From NCBI GenBank assembly GCA_015227615.1, contig JAALGZ010000008.1, forward strand, positions 806,001-870,000: 64,000 nucleotides of DNA. Direction: 5' to 3'. The stretch is from Labyrinthula sp. Ha. Its lineage: Eukaryota > Sar > Bigyra > Labyrinthulida > Labyrinthulaceae. Within the stretch, counting starts at the first letter, position 1. Each line of letters begins with the position of its first letter. The translations under genes were made by a program, and so were the position numbers. Below, piece after piece: positions 1-10,296 of the stretch. The notes beneath the pieces are model-generated. The model saw nothing but the letters and a program-made list of their open reading frames with translations, made no database searches and was not told the DNA's origin.

Positions 1-443
1 AAGCGCTTCCCTTAGATTTAGCTGTCGTGAGAATGCTTGAATTTTGCTTATACTCATAGTAGTTTCTTTGTTTCCAAATACTTCGTTTTCTTACACATTC
101 TTATGTTTAGAACCCTTCTTCTAAGAATCCAAGAACAAGTCTTTTCTCCTCAGACTATGTCTTTTCAAACTTCCAAGACATAGTGACGTGGCAGTAGGTA
201 GAAAATTGCACCGAAAACATTGTATCTGTTGCTTCTTGGGAGCTAGACGTTAAGTAGAATTGCAACAAGAAACACTTGCCCGTTAAAAATTGTCAGTTTC
301 AAAAGAAGAAAATTTCGATTTTCGAATTATTTGCTTATATTTTTCGCGCAAAGAAAAAGCTATAAGATATCTACAACGCTGTAGAAGAAGTATTATCCTG
401 AAGAATACAAAGCTATAGCTGCAGAGAGAGGTTTTGGCAGGAA
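1..443. other. Upstream region of the KH-domain gene
   Basis: AT-rich non-coding sequence before the first gene. It contains neither of the two start-proximal motifs seen elsewhere (GCATTACC, GGCTAGCC). I see no gene here. It presumably holds the promoter and 5' leader of the KH gene. Confidence 0.5.
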
Positions 444-2597
444 ATGAGATTGAAGGAGCTCTTTATGGGAACAGATAATTCAAAGGAAAAAAAGCTGGAT
501 TCTGCTTCAGACGAAGTTCAGGTTGAAAATGTCCCCGGAAATATGGATAATAGTGCAGCAAAGAATCAAGAAGTGCACTCTAAAGTTAAAGAGAGCATTG
601 CTAATTCTGAAGAGAAAAAGATAAAAAATAAAACATCTGGAAATATTTCAGGATATATTGATGAGCCTAGCACCACCCAAGCCAAGACATTACCAGCTGC
701 AGAAGAAGGCTCTTCAGAAAAAACAGAAGATGAGCCTGGAAACTCAACTTCAGAGGACTGCTCTAAAATTAAACTTGGCAAACAAATCACAGATATTGTT
801 GCCGATGTAATAAAGGAAAATTGCTTGGAAGAGATGTTGCCTAGTTTGGAAAAATCAGACAACTCCAGTTCGAACCTATGCTCTTCAAATACCTCTAGTT
901 TGACCAAACCTCTTAAGGCTGTCAAGCAATCTCCCTTGGTTTCGTCTAACCCTATGAATAAAGACATGGATGAGTCAGCTGTGAGCCACAAGGATGGTGA
1001 GGACGTGAAAGAAAGAAAGCTTGGTCGAAGAAGATACAGTGCAGAAGCCTTGAAATACTACAAGCAAAACATGCACACTTACAATACCCACCAAAAGGAA
1101 ACGAACGAATCCATGGATTACCTAAGAGAAGGGACATCAACTATGTCCTATGCTTCCAAGGTTAAGTATAGCTATAATCCGAGACGGAAGAATTCTTATA
1201 ATGAAGCTATGGAGGAGGACCTTAGGCCACAGAGGGACAAATTGCTGAGAAAACAGGTCGCATTCGCTGTTGATGAAACCGTCTGTGGCTTGGTAATTGG
1301 CAAAGGTGGGGTTAACGTTAAAAAATTAGAAAAAATGCTGGGTGTCGAGATTATTGTTAATGCAAAGAAGGATGAAAATGCAACTAAGAGAATTGTTACA
1401 ATCCTTGGAACTAATCCTGCAGCCATTCAAAGGGCCAGAGATGAACTAGATTTTCAGCAGGTTTTTATTCCAGTCCTCGGTCCATATCAAATGCGATTAG
1501 TTGCAAAAGCAAGCCAAGATAAGTTCCAGAAATGGCGAGTTGAAAGTGGGTGTACAAGGGTAGAGTTTGAGCACACACTTGATGATTATGACCCTCAGAA
1601 ACACTCTAACATAACTCACCATGATGCAGTAGAAATGTTAGATATTGGATATTCTACAAGGCAAAAGATACAGCTTAAGAAGCAGGAAGCTACAAATAAT
1701 CATAACGGTTTCTTAAGGCTGGTGGGAACCAAAGAAGCAGTAAAGAAAGGACAAATCTTTATTGAGAATGAGTTGGACAGAGCGAACAAAATTGGAATGT
1801 TTGATCCCAAAACCAAGAAGGAGGAAGTAGAAAACACAAACTTCAGTGTAATGAATATGGACACAAATTATTCAAGAAATGCTCATTTTAAATCACAAAA
1901 TCGTGGAATTGGGTATGGAGTCCCTCATCAAGGGATGGCATATGAGCCTCACCATGTGTACGAACAAAAGAAATATAATTTAACTAATGGACAACCCTAC
2001 GCAAATAATACAACAGGCACAGTGGTATATCAGTTATGGAAGCAACAACAAGAGCTCCAACAGCTTGCTAATGATAACAGGGCCAACCTGGCAAACTTGA
2101 ATATGAATCTTCAACCGCAGGCACAAAGGATGAGTACTCCCTATCAAAGTTACGTAGATTCGCAGAAAATAAATGGAAAATATGCTCAAGGATATCCCGC
2201 AGCGCATCAGTTTACTGGCCTGAGAAGGAATAGTGTGCAGTCGGTACCATCTGTCTATGATCACTACAATACCTATTACGGTCAATCAACATCCCAAAGT
2301 ACTGGGACAACATATGCAGCAAAGGCTAGTCATACTGCAAATGCAACGGGAGGGTACAGCCATCCTCAAGTCGGGCAGAATTATCAATATAGCGGCAATG
2401 GTAGAGGTAGATTCAGAGTAGTTGGACAGAATCCACAAGAAGCAAGAAATCCTCAAGCACACCCTTCAACACTACTCGTCAGTGATTTCGAACCTGTGGC
2501 CGTTTCCGAACCCAATAAAAATCTCGATGATATGCTTCTAGAAGGAAAAATGTCGGTAGACGAATATGCAATTAAACTCGCAAAAGCTGACAACTAA
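444..2597 (+). CDS. Tandem-KH RNA-binding protein, fragile-X-like arrangement
   Basis: Intronless, 717 aa; a second ATG lies seven codons in and could also be the start. A canonical KH domain spans about residues 271-336, with the RNA-binding GxxG loop as GKGG at 286-289. It runs straight into a second KH-like fold (about 338-447) whose loop is degenerate (AKASQD) and which carries an insertion before the segment LRLVGTKEAVKKG. FMR1-family proteins have the same spacing and a similar VGTK segment, so I read this as distantly FMRP-like; that is inference. The N-terminal 200 residues are acidic, Ser-rich and probably disordered. RRRYSAEALK (195-204) resembles an eIF4E-binding motif but lacks its final hydrophobic residue. 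The C-terminal part is rich in Asn, Gln and Tyr with a short GRGR, typical of RNP granule proteins. Likely cytoplasmic mRNA regulation. Confidence 0.75.
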   Translation: MRLKELFMGTDNSKEKKLDSASDEVQVENVPGNMDNSAAKNQEVHSKVKESIANSEEKKIKNKTSGNISGYIDEPSTTQAKTLPAAEEGSSEKTEDEPGNSTSEDCSKIKLGKQITDIVADVIKENCLEEMLPSLEKSDNSSSNLCSSNTSSLTKPLKAVKQSPLVSSNPMNKDMDESAVSHKDGEDVKERKLGRRRYSAEALKYYKQNMHTYNTHQKETNESMDYLREGTSTMSYASKVKYSYNPRRKNSYNEAMEEDLRPQRDKLLRKQVAFAVDETVCGLVIGKGGVNVKKLEKMLGVEIIVNAKKDENATKRIVTILGTNPAAIQRARDELDFQQVFIPVLGPYQMRLVAKASQDKFQKWRVESGCTRVEFEHTLDDYDPQKHSNITHHDAVEMLDIGYSTRQKIQLKKQEATNNHNGFLRLVGTKEAVKKGQIFIENELDRANKIGMFDPKTKKEEVENTNFSVMNMDTNYSRNAHFKSQNRGIGYGVPHQGMAYEPHHVYEQKKYNLTNGQPYANNTTGTVVYQLWKQQQELQQLANDNRANLANLNMNLQPQAQRMSTPYQSYVDSQKINGKYAQGYPAAHQFTGLRRNSVQSVPSVYDHYNTYYGQSTSQSTGTTYAAKASHTANATGGYSHPQVGQNYQYSGNGRGRFRVVGQNPQEARNPQAHPSTLLVSDFEPVAVSEPNKNLDDMLLEGKMSVDEYAIKLAKADN

Positions 2598-2760
2598 GCA
2601 TAAGAGTTGGTAGGCGTTTGTTTTGCACTGTTGAAATATGAAATGTGTAAAATAATACTTTATTACGTGAAATAGTTGCGATAGTTAAATACGTGGGTTG
2701 TCATATTAGGTAACATTCGGTGTTATAGTTTGTTAGTTGTTATATAGGTGAAATAAACAT

Positions 2761-3420
2761 TTAGCCTGTCTTTCTTCTTTTGCTTGGTTGGTCTTCCTCG
2801 TCATCGGATTCATCAGTTTCATTCAGCTCCTCATCAGAGTTGAACCAGATATCTTTCGTATCCTTCTTTGCAGTTTGTCCTTCCTTCTGCTTCTTTTCTC
2901 TAAGGATTTGAACCTTTGCCAAACGCTGCCCGTATTTATTCCCAAAAATATTCTTCAGAGATTTCTTACCTGATGCGCATCCTAAACAACCGGTAATATC
3001 ACTTTTAATAATTAGTTTTTCACCTTCCTCATCTTCTTCTACATCAAGCTTGTTCCTCGGGACTCTACAAATTGAGACAGTTCCAAAGGGGAAGTTGCGA
3101 GGATCAATGACCAAAGTGGAACATAATTTCTCGTAACCCTGCTTCTTCCATTTTGCAATAAGATCTTTATCGGCATATTTTTGTCGCAAGCAGTATTCGT
3201 AAACATGTCGACTTATCCGCTTGTACTTGTAGAACATATCGTATACATAACGTGTTTTTTGCCAGTTCAGTTGATGAATAGCCCACAGACTTTCAGATTT
3301 AGATATTCCCTCATGCGAATCATTAGTTCGCTCAGTTTGCTCGCGCTCAAGTGCTTCCAGCGTCGTTTGTATGTATTCGAAACCTGGCGGAGCTTTCGCT
3401 CGTTTCCCAAATCTTGGCAT
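2761..3420 (-). CDS. BUD31: BUD31/G10-family splicing factor, divergent
   Basis: 219 aa. BUD31 (G10) is a core component of activated spliceosomes. The N-terminal half matches the family throughout: PPGFEYIQTTLEALE, a KSRY-like KTRYVYDMFYKYKRISR, DLIAKWKKQGYEKLC, FGTVSICRVPR and the terminal GCASG. Family members are usually about 145-155 aa and end near GCASGD. This one continues for about 75 residues with a Lys-rich then acidic tail ending in a KRRK cluster, possibly a nuclear signal. Aligned to the usual nine zinc-binding cysteines, only four remain (the LC, IC and two GC positions); five are replaced by Ser, Val, Thr and similar residues. The gene converges on the KH gene with 163 bp between stop codons. 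A GCATTACC box in sense orientation lies 10 nt before the ATG. Family assignment is firm; retained zinc binding is doubtful. Confidence 0.9.
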   Translation of the reverse strand: MPRFGKRAKAPPGFEYIQTTLEALEREQTERTNDSHEGISKSESLWAIHQLNWQKTRYVYDMFYKYKRISRHVYEYCLRQKYADKDLIAKWKKQGYEKLCSTLVIDPRNFPFGTVSICRVPRNKLDVEEDEEGEKLIIKSDITGCLGCASGKKSLKNIFGNKYGQRLAKVQILREKKQKEGQTAKKDTKDIWFNSDEELNETDESDDEEDQPSKRRKTG

Positions 3421-3430
3421 TTATTTCTAT

Positions 3431-3438
3431 GGTAATGC
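3431..3438 (-). promoter_or_regulatory. GCATTACC box before BUD31
   Basis: On the gene strand it reads TTGCATTACCATAG, 10 nt upstream of the BUD31 ATG. The same octamer in sense orientation lies close before three other genes in this window, so it may be an initiator-like core promoter element. This is inference from recurrence only. Confidence 0.5.
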
Positions 3439-6400
3439 AACACTGCTTACTTTGACATCCTTCTGTATCGTTCTGCAGTTATTATAGCAGTTGACTAGTT
3501 TGGACATTATATCATTATGAAATATATAACTTAATCGTTAACTTGGAATTTTGATAAAAAAAACTTCAAGGAAGTAACAAAAGTCGGAAGGTACAGATTT
3601 AGTAAGGTCCCTAGTCATTAAAAGGGTTTATGAAGACTCGAACGAGCTGAATAGTATCCTTAAATCAGTTAAAAGTTTGTGATATATTTTGCGTAAAAAA
3701 TTACATATGTTAATCTAAATAGCTTCTTTCTCAGGAATTGCTAATAATTTCTTCATAAAAGCAGCAATTTCTTTGCAAAGGGGTAGGTAGCTTCGGTTTT
3801 GCCGCTGAGGCTGTGAATGTAATTATTTGAGGCAAAGCCGAGGGAAATAAAAACAGATGAGGCTGTAATCGCAGCAGCTGCCCAGAGAAGACAGAAACTT
3901 CTGGTAAAATGATGTATTATAATTATTTATTCGCTTATCTCACTAGTTTCTCATAGAATCTTAGAACATGATTACTTCACTTTGACTGGGACACGACCTT
4001 GAACGGAATAGTCTTTTTTGTGGCTCAGGCCAAACGGTCTTTTTTATAAAAAACAGCCATAAACTACTTGTTAGGAAATATTTTTTTCTTTCCATTTAGT
4101 ATATCGTGCTACTTTGGACATTTGAAAGTAGAACGGAGCCGATGACACTCGAATCCGGAAAAAGCAATTCCCTCCTCTGCTGAATTCAGAAGAATGAGCA
4201 TAAGGTTGCAATAGTCAGAACATGTGAGAACCCATTTCTATACATTACCCCCGATAATTAGGAGGAAGTGAAAAAAAATATTTTTAGCTAACTTTGATAA
4301 ATAATTTTCAAGAACCTAGCTCTGTCATGATTCTATGCTAGTCCTTGCACTAAGCACTTGAGCCTATTCTTAATAACGTTCTGACTGCTCAAATGCTATA
4401 TTTTCCTTTTAAAACAAAAATGCTATAAAACTAAACTAATGCTTATTAAATATGGCTTACCCCTGTTAAAACATTTTGAGAATACATACGCTGTTCTTAT
4501 TCCCGATACACATATTGGAGATAGAAGGTTGCAACCCCTAGGAGAATAACTTCCCTCTAAGAAGATTTAACAGGTGTAAACAATATTGCGCACAAATTCC
4601 TTAGTGCCACATAGAGCAATCTATCAAATCTAGTTTAACTTAATAAAAGCCTATTTTTGAAGTTGAATCGTTAGTTGATTGGACACTATGTAAGTGCCGC
4701 ATTATAGTAGTTAGATTGGTGTAATATTACGAACATCAATGGCAAATGACATTTATGGATATGTTCCTGTTCCAATTTAGTAAATAGTTAATACCTGTAA
4801 AAGTGTATTCACTCCATTATTTTACAATATTGGTTATCTGCTTAACGTGACAAAGTAAACTCGTTGGGTTAAGATTCTGTAAGTATTTGCAAGCTAGATA
4901 TGTGGAGGGTATGTGTGTGGTAAGATTTTATAACAAAAAGGATTATGAGAAGTTGTTTTGGTACTTAGATACTCTGTAGCAGTCATCTACTTAAAGAGCA
5001 TAATATTTTAGTTAGTTAGGTTTTGCATTGCCAAGTGACCATCATGTTTTACTCATATTTTTCTTAAGCTAAGATCTTGCATGGTTACCATCATCCAAAA
5101 AAAAACACCATATCATATTGTTAAAATACAGCATTAAACCTTCAAGAGCTGCTATTCAATAAGCAAGTATGATGCACCTTTAGTAGATGTGATATGCTTG
5201 ACAGCAAGCAATGTTACAAGTTAATTCATACCACAAAGCTAGTTAGGAAAGCATTAAATTTTGGAAAAAACTAAAGGCTGCTATAAAGACACTTAGATAA
5301 TAGTTGACAGTCTCAGCTTCAGCTCATTTGATTATCTCAATAGTGAAAAATCCAGAAAATATGTTATTTTTGTTCATGTGTAGCACAAATGAGAATTGTA
5401 CGTTTTATACAATTAGTATATTTTCCTTCCTTTTTGTTATGGAGAGTCCTTTTTCTCTTACAGTCATAGCAAGCTTCAACGAGAAACCTTCTGAGGTGAA
5501 AAATATATTTAAAAAAAGAAAAAAGCCTAGCTAACAATGTTTTAGATCTTATTGGATATCAGCATGCTCTACAATCTAACACAATTAAGCAGATTTAATA
5601 TCGCAGATGATTTGCTAGATAAAATTCGTAAGTTGTTCAAACCTTTCATAAGAATAGTTCAAGCATTCAGATCTCCTCATGTAAAAACTATTTCTGTAAT
5701 TTGAAGTTTCATAAATAGCTGGATAGAGTCTTTCATTATCTCTAGATATCCGTGCTAATAACTAATACTCCGCATTATACGAATCAGTGTCTACTACGGT
5801 CAAAGTCAAAAGCTATTTATGTAGCGGACATGTTTTCATGTACTTCTTGAAGTGAGTAAATTCCAAAACTTAACTACGAGAGTTTCAATCTCTACGGCCT
5901 GCAAATGTATAAAAATGTGAAAAACCGGGATATTAATAGCTTGTAACTGTTGGGTATGATGCACATCAACTCCAGGAGAATCATCTTTTAGAGATGGTGT
6001 GAAAGAAAGAAATCCAAGCTAAGAGTTTGCTCCTGGGTATATACGTCAAATAAAATTCAACATAATAGAAGTGTGTAACCCTATCAGCAATATAATAGTT
6101 TTTGTTTAGTAAAAAATTCAAAGGGTGTTTAGTGTAAGATGACTTCAAAAGTGAAAGTGCAATATGATTATTGAATAAGATGATAGTCAACGCCTGGCTA
6201 GATTTCCGTCAACCAAGTCGCCTTTAGGAAAATACATAAAAATACTTAATAAAATAAATATATTGTTTAGATAGTAATCTAAGTGTAAGTATACAGGAGG
6301 ATAGAAAGAAGTGGGGGTTTATCTTAATCAAAGTAGAAAAAAATACAGATCCAAGTTTACTATTGTGAAGCATCAAAGAGTAGTTATTGCACCATATACC

Positions 6401-6648
6401 TCCTACACTTCTAACAAAATACCCAAAGTAATCGTATTTTTCTATATTATATATAAAAAACTCTTTGAACTACAGAATAGTCGGCTCTCCTTTTTTGCAA
6501 CGATAATTCTTTAGTTCTATATTAATCCTCTTTACCTGTAACGTTAGGGATATAGAAGATCATTCCAGAAACCCAGAAGAATGGCCATAAGGCCCAATTC
6601 CATCATCGAAGCAAAACTAAAGTGTTCTAATCGAAGCAAATCATATAA
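3439..6648. other. AT-rich intergenic desert with one strong hairpin
   Basis: About 3.2 kb without a convincing gene; the short open frames are AT-rich and low-complexity. The one structured piece is an inverted repeat with arms at 3791-3803 and 3831-3843, which forms a 13-bp RNA stem if two G-U pairs are allowed. I see no tRNA or snRNA signature. Confidence 0.5.
3791..3843. other. Inverted repeat, potential RNA hairpin
   Basis: The left arm CTTCGGTTTTGCC pairs along its full length with GGCAAAGCCGAGG (13 pairs, two of them G-U), around a 27-nt loop. The patch is more GC-rich than its surroundings. It lies about 370 bp upstream of BUD31. It could be part of a non-coding RNA or a chance hairpin. 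Confidence 0.35.
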
Positions 6649-7692
6649 ATGAACAAGAAGCAACAGTACTATGGTAGACCATCTCGAGACACCAATTTTG
6701 GTTTGTATGAAAAAGATTTTGAAAGAAAAAAACTAAAATCCAATGAATTGCTCATAAAAGTTCTTCTTTCCGGAGTTTGTGGAACCGATTTCGAAGTTAT
6801 AGACGGGTATAAACCAGATTTTGTAGGTACACTTGGACACGAGTTTGTAGGAAAAATTATTGAACTCGGAAAAAATACTTCAAGATTTAAAATAGGGGAT
6901 AAAGTAGTAGCAGATATAAACATTTGGTGTAATGAGTGTAAAATGTGTACACTTAAAGGTGCATCAAGAAGAAATCATTGTTTTAATAGAAAAGTTCTTG
7001 GGTTACATAATATTTCGGAAGGAACATTTTCTGAGTTCATTAAGCTTCCTGAAAAAAATTGTATGTTGATAAACTCCATAGATGAAAAATATGCTGTCTT
7101 TTCTGAACCTCTTGCTGCTGGATGTAGAATTGTTGAACAAATGAAAGAAATGGGTTTTGATCCATCTGAGGCAGTTATAATAGGAGATGGAAACTTAGCA
7201 AAAATGATTTGTGCTGCTTTTTATTCGTCCTATGGAAAGAAATTAAGCATAATTGGGAAACATACGTCTAATTTGAACATTCTAAAAGATGCAGATTTGA
7301 TAAATCAAACATTTCTATTTAAGAATATTGAACAAGAAAATTTTGAGAATAGATTCCCAGTTGTGATTATTGCGACAAATAATTTAAGTGGATTAAAACT
7401 TGCAGTTGATATTGTTCAACCACTTGGAATGATTTTCTTGAAAACTACTTGTGCAGATTCTTCTGTTCAATCAGATGTGTTTAATCAAATGGTAGTTAAA
7501 GAGATTAAACTATTTGGTTCTCGATGTGGATCTTCAATTGACGCAGTCACTATTTTAAATAAAAAATCTAAAAATATTTTCAAAGTTTTAGATTCTATAA
7601 TAGAAAAAAGTGAAACATTTAGTTTAAGTGAAATAGATAAAGCATTAGATTATGCTAGAAAACACAAAACAAAAGTATTTATTAAACCTTAA
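6649..7692 (+). CDS. Zinc-dependent alcohol dehydrogenase-like protein (MDR superfamily)
   Basis: 347 aa, close to the usual family length. The GroES-like catalytic domain has GVCGTD with Cys44, the GHE motif (His64-Glu65) and Glu153 in SEPLAA, matching the catalytic zinc ligands. Four cysteines at 94, 97, 100 and 111 form the structural zinc loop. The Rossmann fold follows, with IGDGNLAKM (from about residue 178) in place of the common GxGxxG, so it should use NAD(H) or NADP(H); the substrate cannot be told. The gene is intronless and more AT-rich than most genes here. Its stop lies only 7 bp from that of the opposing membrane-protein gene. Its upstream region has neither of the two recurrent boxes. 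Its compact bacterial-like form leaves horizontal transfer open, but I have no direct evidence for it. Confidence 0.85.
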   Translation: MNKKQQYYGRPSRDTNFGLYEKDFERKKLKSNELLIKVLLSGVCGTDFEVIDGYKPDFVGTLGHEFVGKIIELGKNTSRFKIGDKVVADINIWCNECKMCTLKGASRRNHCFNRKVLGLHNISEGTFSEFIKLPEKNCMLINSIDEKYAVFSEPLAAGCRIVEQMKEMGFDPSEAVIIGDGNLAKMICAAFYSSYGKKLSIIGKHTSNLNILKDADLINQTFLFKNIEQENFENRFPVVIIATNNLSGLKLAVDIVQPLGMIFLKTTCADSSVQSDVFNQMVVKEIKLFGSRCGSSIDAVTILNKKSKNIFKVLDSIIEKSETFSLSEIDKALDYARKHKTKVFIKP

Positions 7693-7699
7693 TCAACTT

Positions 7700-8761
7700 C
7701 TACACAGATGCTAAACTATCTCTGCTTCTATATTTTTTTGAAAGTTGTGAACTTAACTTGTTTTGAATAAGCATTAGTTTTGAATTAGACGCTTCAGAAG
7801 AATCTGGAAGAGTTGCTGGAGCATCTTTTGAATCACCAAGAGAAAGACATTTTGTCTTATTAGGTAAGATAAACTTTCCATACACTAGAATTAAAGGAAT
7901 ACTATTCAAAGAAGGAACAAAACAATAAATTGAATAAAAAAGATAAACACCTCGATATTTTGTAAGATTTGGGTTTGCTATTATTGTTGTGTTTGTATAA
8001 ATCAATACAATAAAAAATAAAGTAACTTTTTTGTAAAACAATAATCTGGAATATAGCCGTTTAATAGAAGCACTTGAAGATTTTTTACGATAAAAAGATT
8101 GCAAACGTTTTATTTTATCAAGTAGATCGTTCATAACAGAGAGAATTCCATATCCAAGAACATTTGAGTTGACAAAGTAAGTTAAGAGCATGTATATAAG
8201 TGCTTGGTGAATATTTATTTTTACGTAGAACACAAGATAGAAGAATATTGAACTTGTGATGATTCCATAAAGAGGCATTAGAGAAAGAATGATGTGATAC
8301 TTTTTTTGTGCGGAACTCAGCTGTTGTGCAAATCCAACAAGTTGATACACAACTGGGATGAACTGATAATGGACATTGTAAAGAAAATGAACAGCAATGT
8401 ACCAAATTACGAAGTCGATCCGTCCATATTGAGAGTCTAACGCTTGTTTCAGAGAAAGCCCGTTAATCCCATAAAATAAACTTCCAGAAAGACCGATTAG
8501 GTTGTAGATCAAGGTTAATGTTGTGGCTTTGACTATTATTTTCTCAGGTCCGCTTTTTCTCCCGAAAACAGTAGAGAAGGCAACATTTTTTAGCTTTGTG
8601 TATTTGATGAAGATAACAAGAAAAGCAATTAGAGAAATTATATTTTGAATAATATAGACTGCTTGGATTCCTGTTGAGAAAGGTTTGTAGAACTCAAAGA
8701 GATTTGAGTCACAGTTTTCTGAATTGTTTGTGGATAGTAGTGGTAAGTTAAGTTCACACAT
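7700..8761 (-). CDS. Seven-helix membrane protein, unknown family
   Basis: 353 aa with seven clear hydrophobic helices at about 32-53, 78-99, 114-136, 155-179, 187-209, 241-262 and 271-298. A short Asn- and Cys-containing N-terminus precedes them, and a hydrophilic Ser/Lys-rich tail of about 50 residues follows. A basic loop (RKKSSSASIKRLYSR, about 225-239) lies between helices 5 and 6. The topology resembles a serpentine receptor with an extracellular N-terminus, but I recognise no receptor motif and no transporter signature. The gene is AT-rich like its convergent neighbour, the alcohol dehydrogenase. A lineage-specific seven-helix receptor is possible; so is any other polytopic protein. 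Confidence 0.65.
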   Translation of the reverse strand: MCELNLPLLSTNNSENCDSNLFEFYKPFSTGIQAVYIIQNIISLIAFLVIFIKYTKLKNVAFSTVFGRKSGPEKIIVKATTLTLIYNLIGLSGSLFYGINGLSLKQALDSQYGRIDFVIWYIAVHFLYNVHYQFIPVVYQLVGFAQQLSSAQKKYHIILSLMPLYGIITSSIFFYLVFYVKINIHQALIYMLLTYFVNSNVLGYGILSVMNDLLDKIKRLQSFYRKKSSSASIKRLYSRLLFYKKVTLFFIVLIYTNTTIIANPNLTKYRGVYLFYSIYCFVPSLNSIPLILVYGKFILPNKTKCLSLGDSKDAPATLPDSSEASNSKLMLIQNKLSSQLSKKYRSRDSLASV

Positions 8762-10276
8762 ATTTCAGTAAGACGGTCTTTTTTTAATTCAATTGTTTGC
8801 AATAGATTCTTGACGAGTTCTATTTTCTGTTTTTAGTTTTTTGCTACTTTTTTATCTTTTTTCCATTGTTTTTAGTAAATCGACAATCGTAACTCGTAAT
8901 TGAGCTGTATAACAATATGGCATTTCTGTCTTCCAGGGACATGCTCCAATAACTATCGAGATTAGAATTGATACTTTATCAGATTCAAGTTGAAAAGAAT
9001 GATTCCAAGTCTTGATATTGTGGGGTCTCGATATAATTTAGTTGAATAATGTAGAGATTTATTCAGAATATTGAGGTATAATCCTTTCTGTCCTAGGAGA
9101 CGGATTCATCTAAAAGAATACTGCATCCTTGCATTAAATCGTTGTTTATTGGCTTGTTACATTTGTTTTTAGATCATAAAAGAATAGATGAATGATAAGT
9201 AACACATACTGCACGGATATATGATAGGCTGGTTGAGATTGAGCTCTCAACTCTTAATCTAAAGAAATATAAGACATAAGCGATGTGTATAGCAAGTGCT
9301 CAAACATATTTTTAGAAAGCTACAATCAATCATTACATATACCCTACGTTCTACCTCCCTTTTTTGGTGCATTGCATCAACGATGTGCCTTGCATCACTT
9401 CTTGCCTCATTTGCAAAAGAACAATGAACCAAATTTGAAGAATGAGCTCAGCTAGTGCTGTTATTTTCTTGCCATCAAATTTCTGTATTGCAACAACAGA
9501 ATTCCTTCCAAATGAAGCAAGCGTACTGAAGCTGGTTTCAATGTCTAGAGAGTTAGGTTAATTTGGTGCCAACTCACTTGCCAGTTAGTATTTTTCTATT
9601 TGAAGGCTGGTAGGCGACTTCCCGATGACTCTTGTCATATTCTTTCTCAGCTTCATTATATGTTTTCTCAGTTAAGCTGTTACACTCTTGCCTTGTTTTT
9701 GACCCAGACAGATTATAAGCAAATTCAGAACATGGACTCGAACGAGGATAAGCCTTATGTAGAAGAAAACCGTTCTAATATGGGCAACTATTTGACCTTG
9801 TGCAAAGGATTCTAAACCCAAAACAAACCCCTTCCCAACCCAACCAGTAGAGTAAGAAAGTTTTTGTCTAATGTTTACTTGTTGTAGCTTCTGGTAGTCA
9901 ATAGGAATATGGCAGTAATGGAATGGTCTGCCAGACGGAGATTACATTACCGTTGCACGTATACACTTCTTCTAGGTTTCAGCATGTACATGAATTCTAT
10001 ATCAAATTGGATTTTAGAGCTCGCCTTCTTAATCTTTTAGGGTTTCTTTGGCTGTTTGGAGTGAATATACATTTACATTCGCGGTTCTAGCTCTAGTTTT
10101 GAAAATTCTAATGAGACTCCGAGACTGTGTCCGTATATAATGCGTACCTAGTCGGGTAATCTGACAAACTTGTTGACTGCCCTTTGTAAACGAGCCTGTT
10201 TGGTTTAAGGCGTTAAGTAGCTACCAGTTTTGTCATATCGATAGTTATTGTTTAAAGCAAACCCTGGATTTAATTT

Positions 10277-10296
10277 CTACAATTTTAAAATTGTAG
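10277..10296. repeat. 20-bp perfect palindrome
   Basis: CTACAATTTTAAAATTGTAG reads identically on both strands. No gene is nearby. It may simply reflect AT-rich sequence. Confidence 0.4.
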
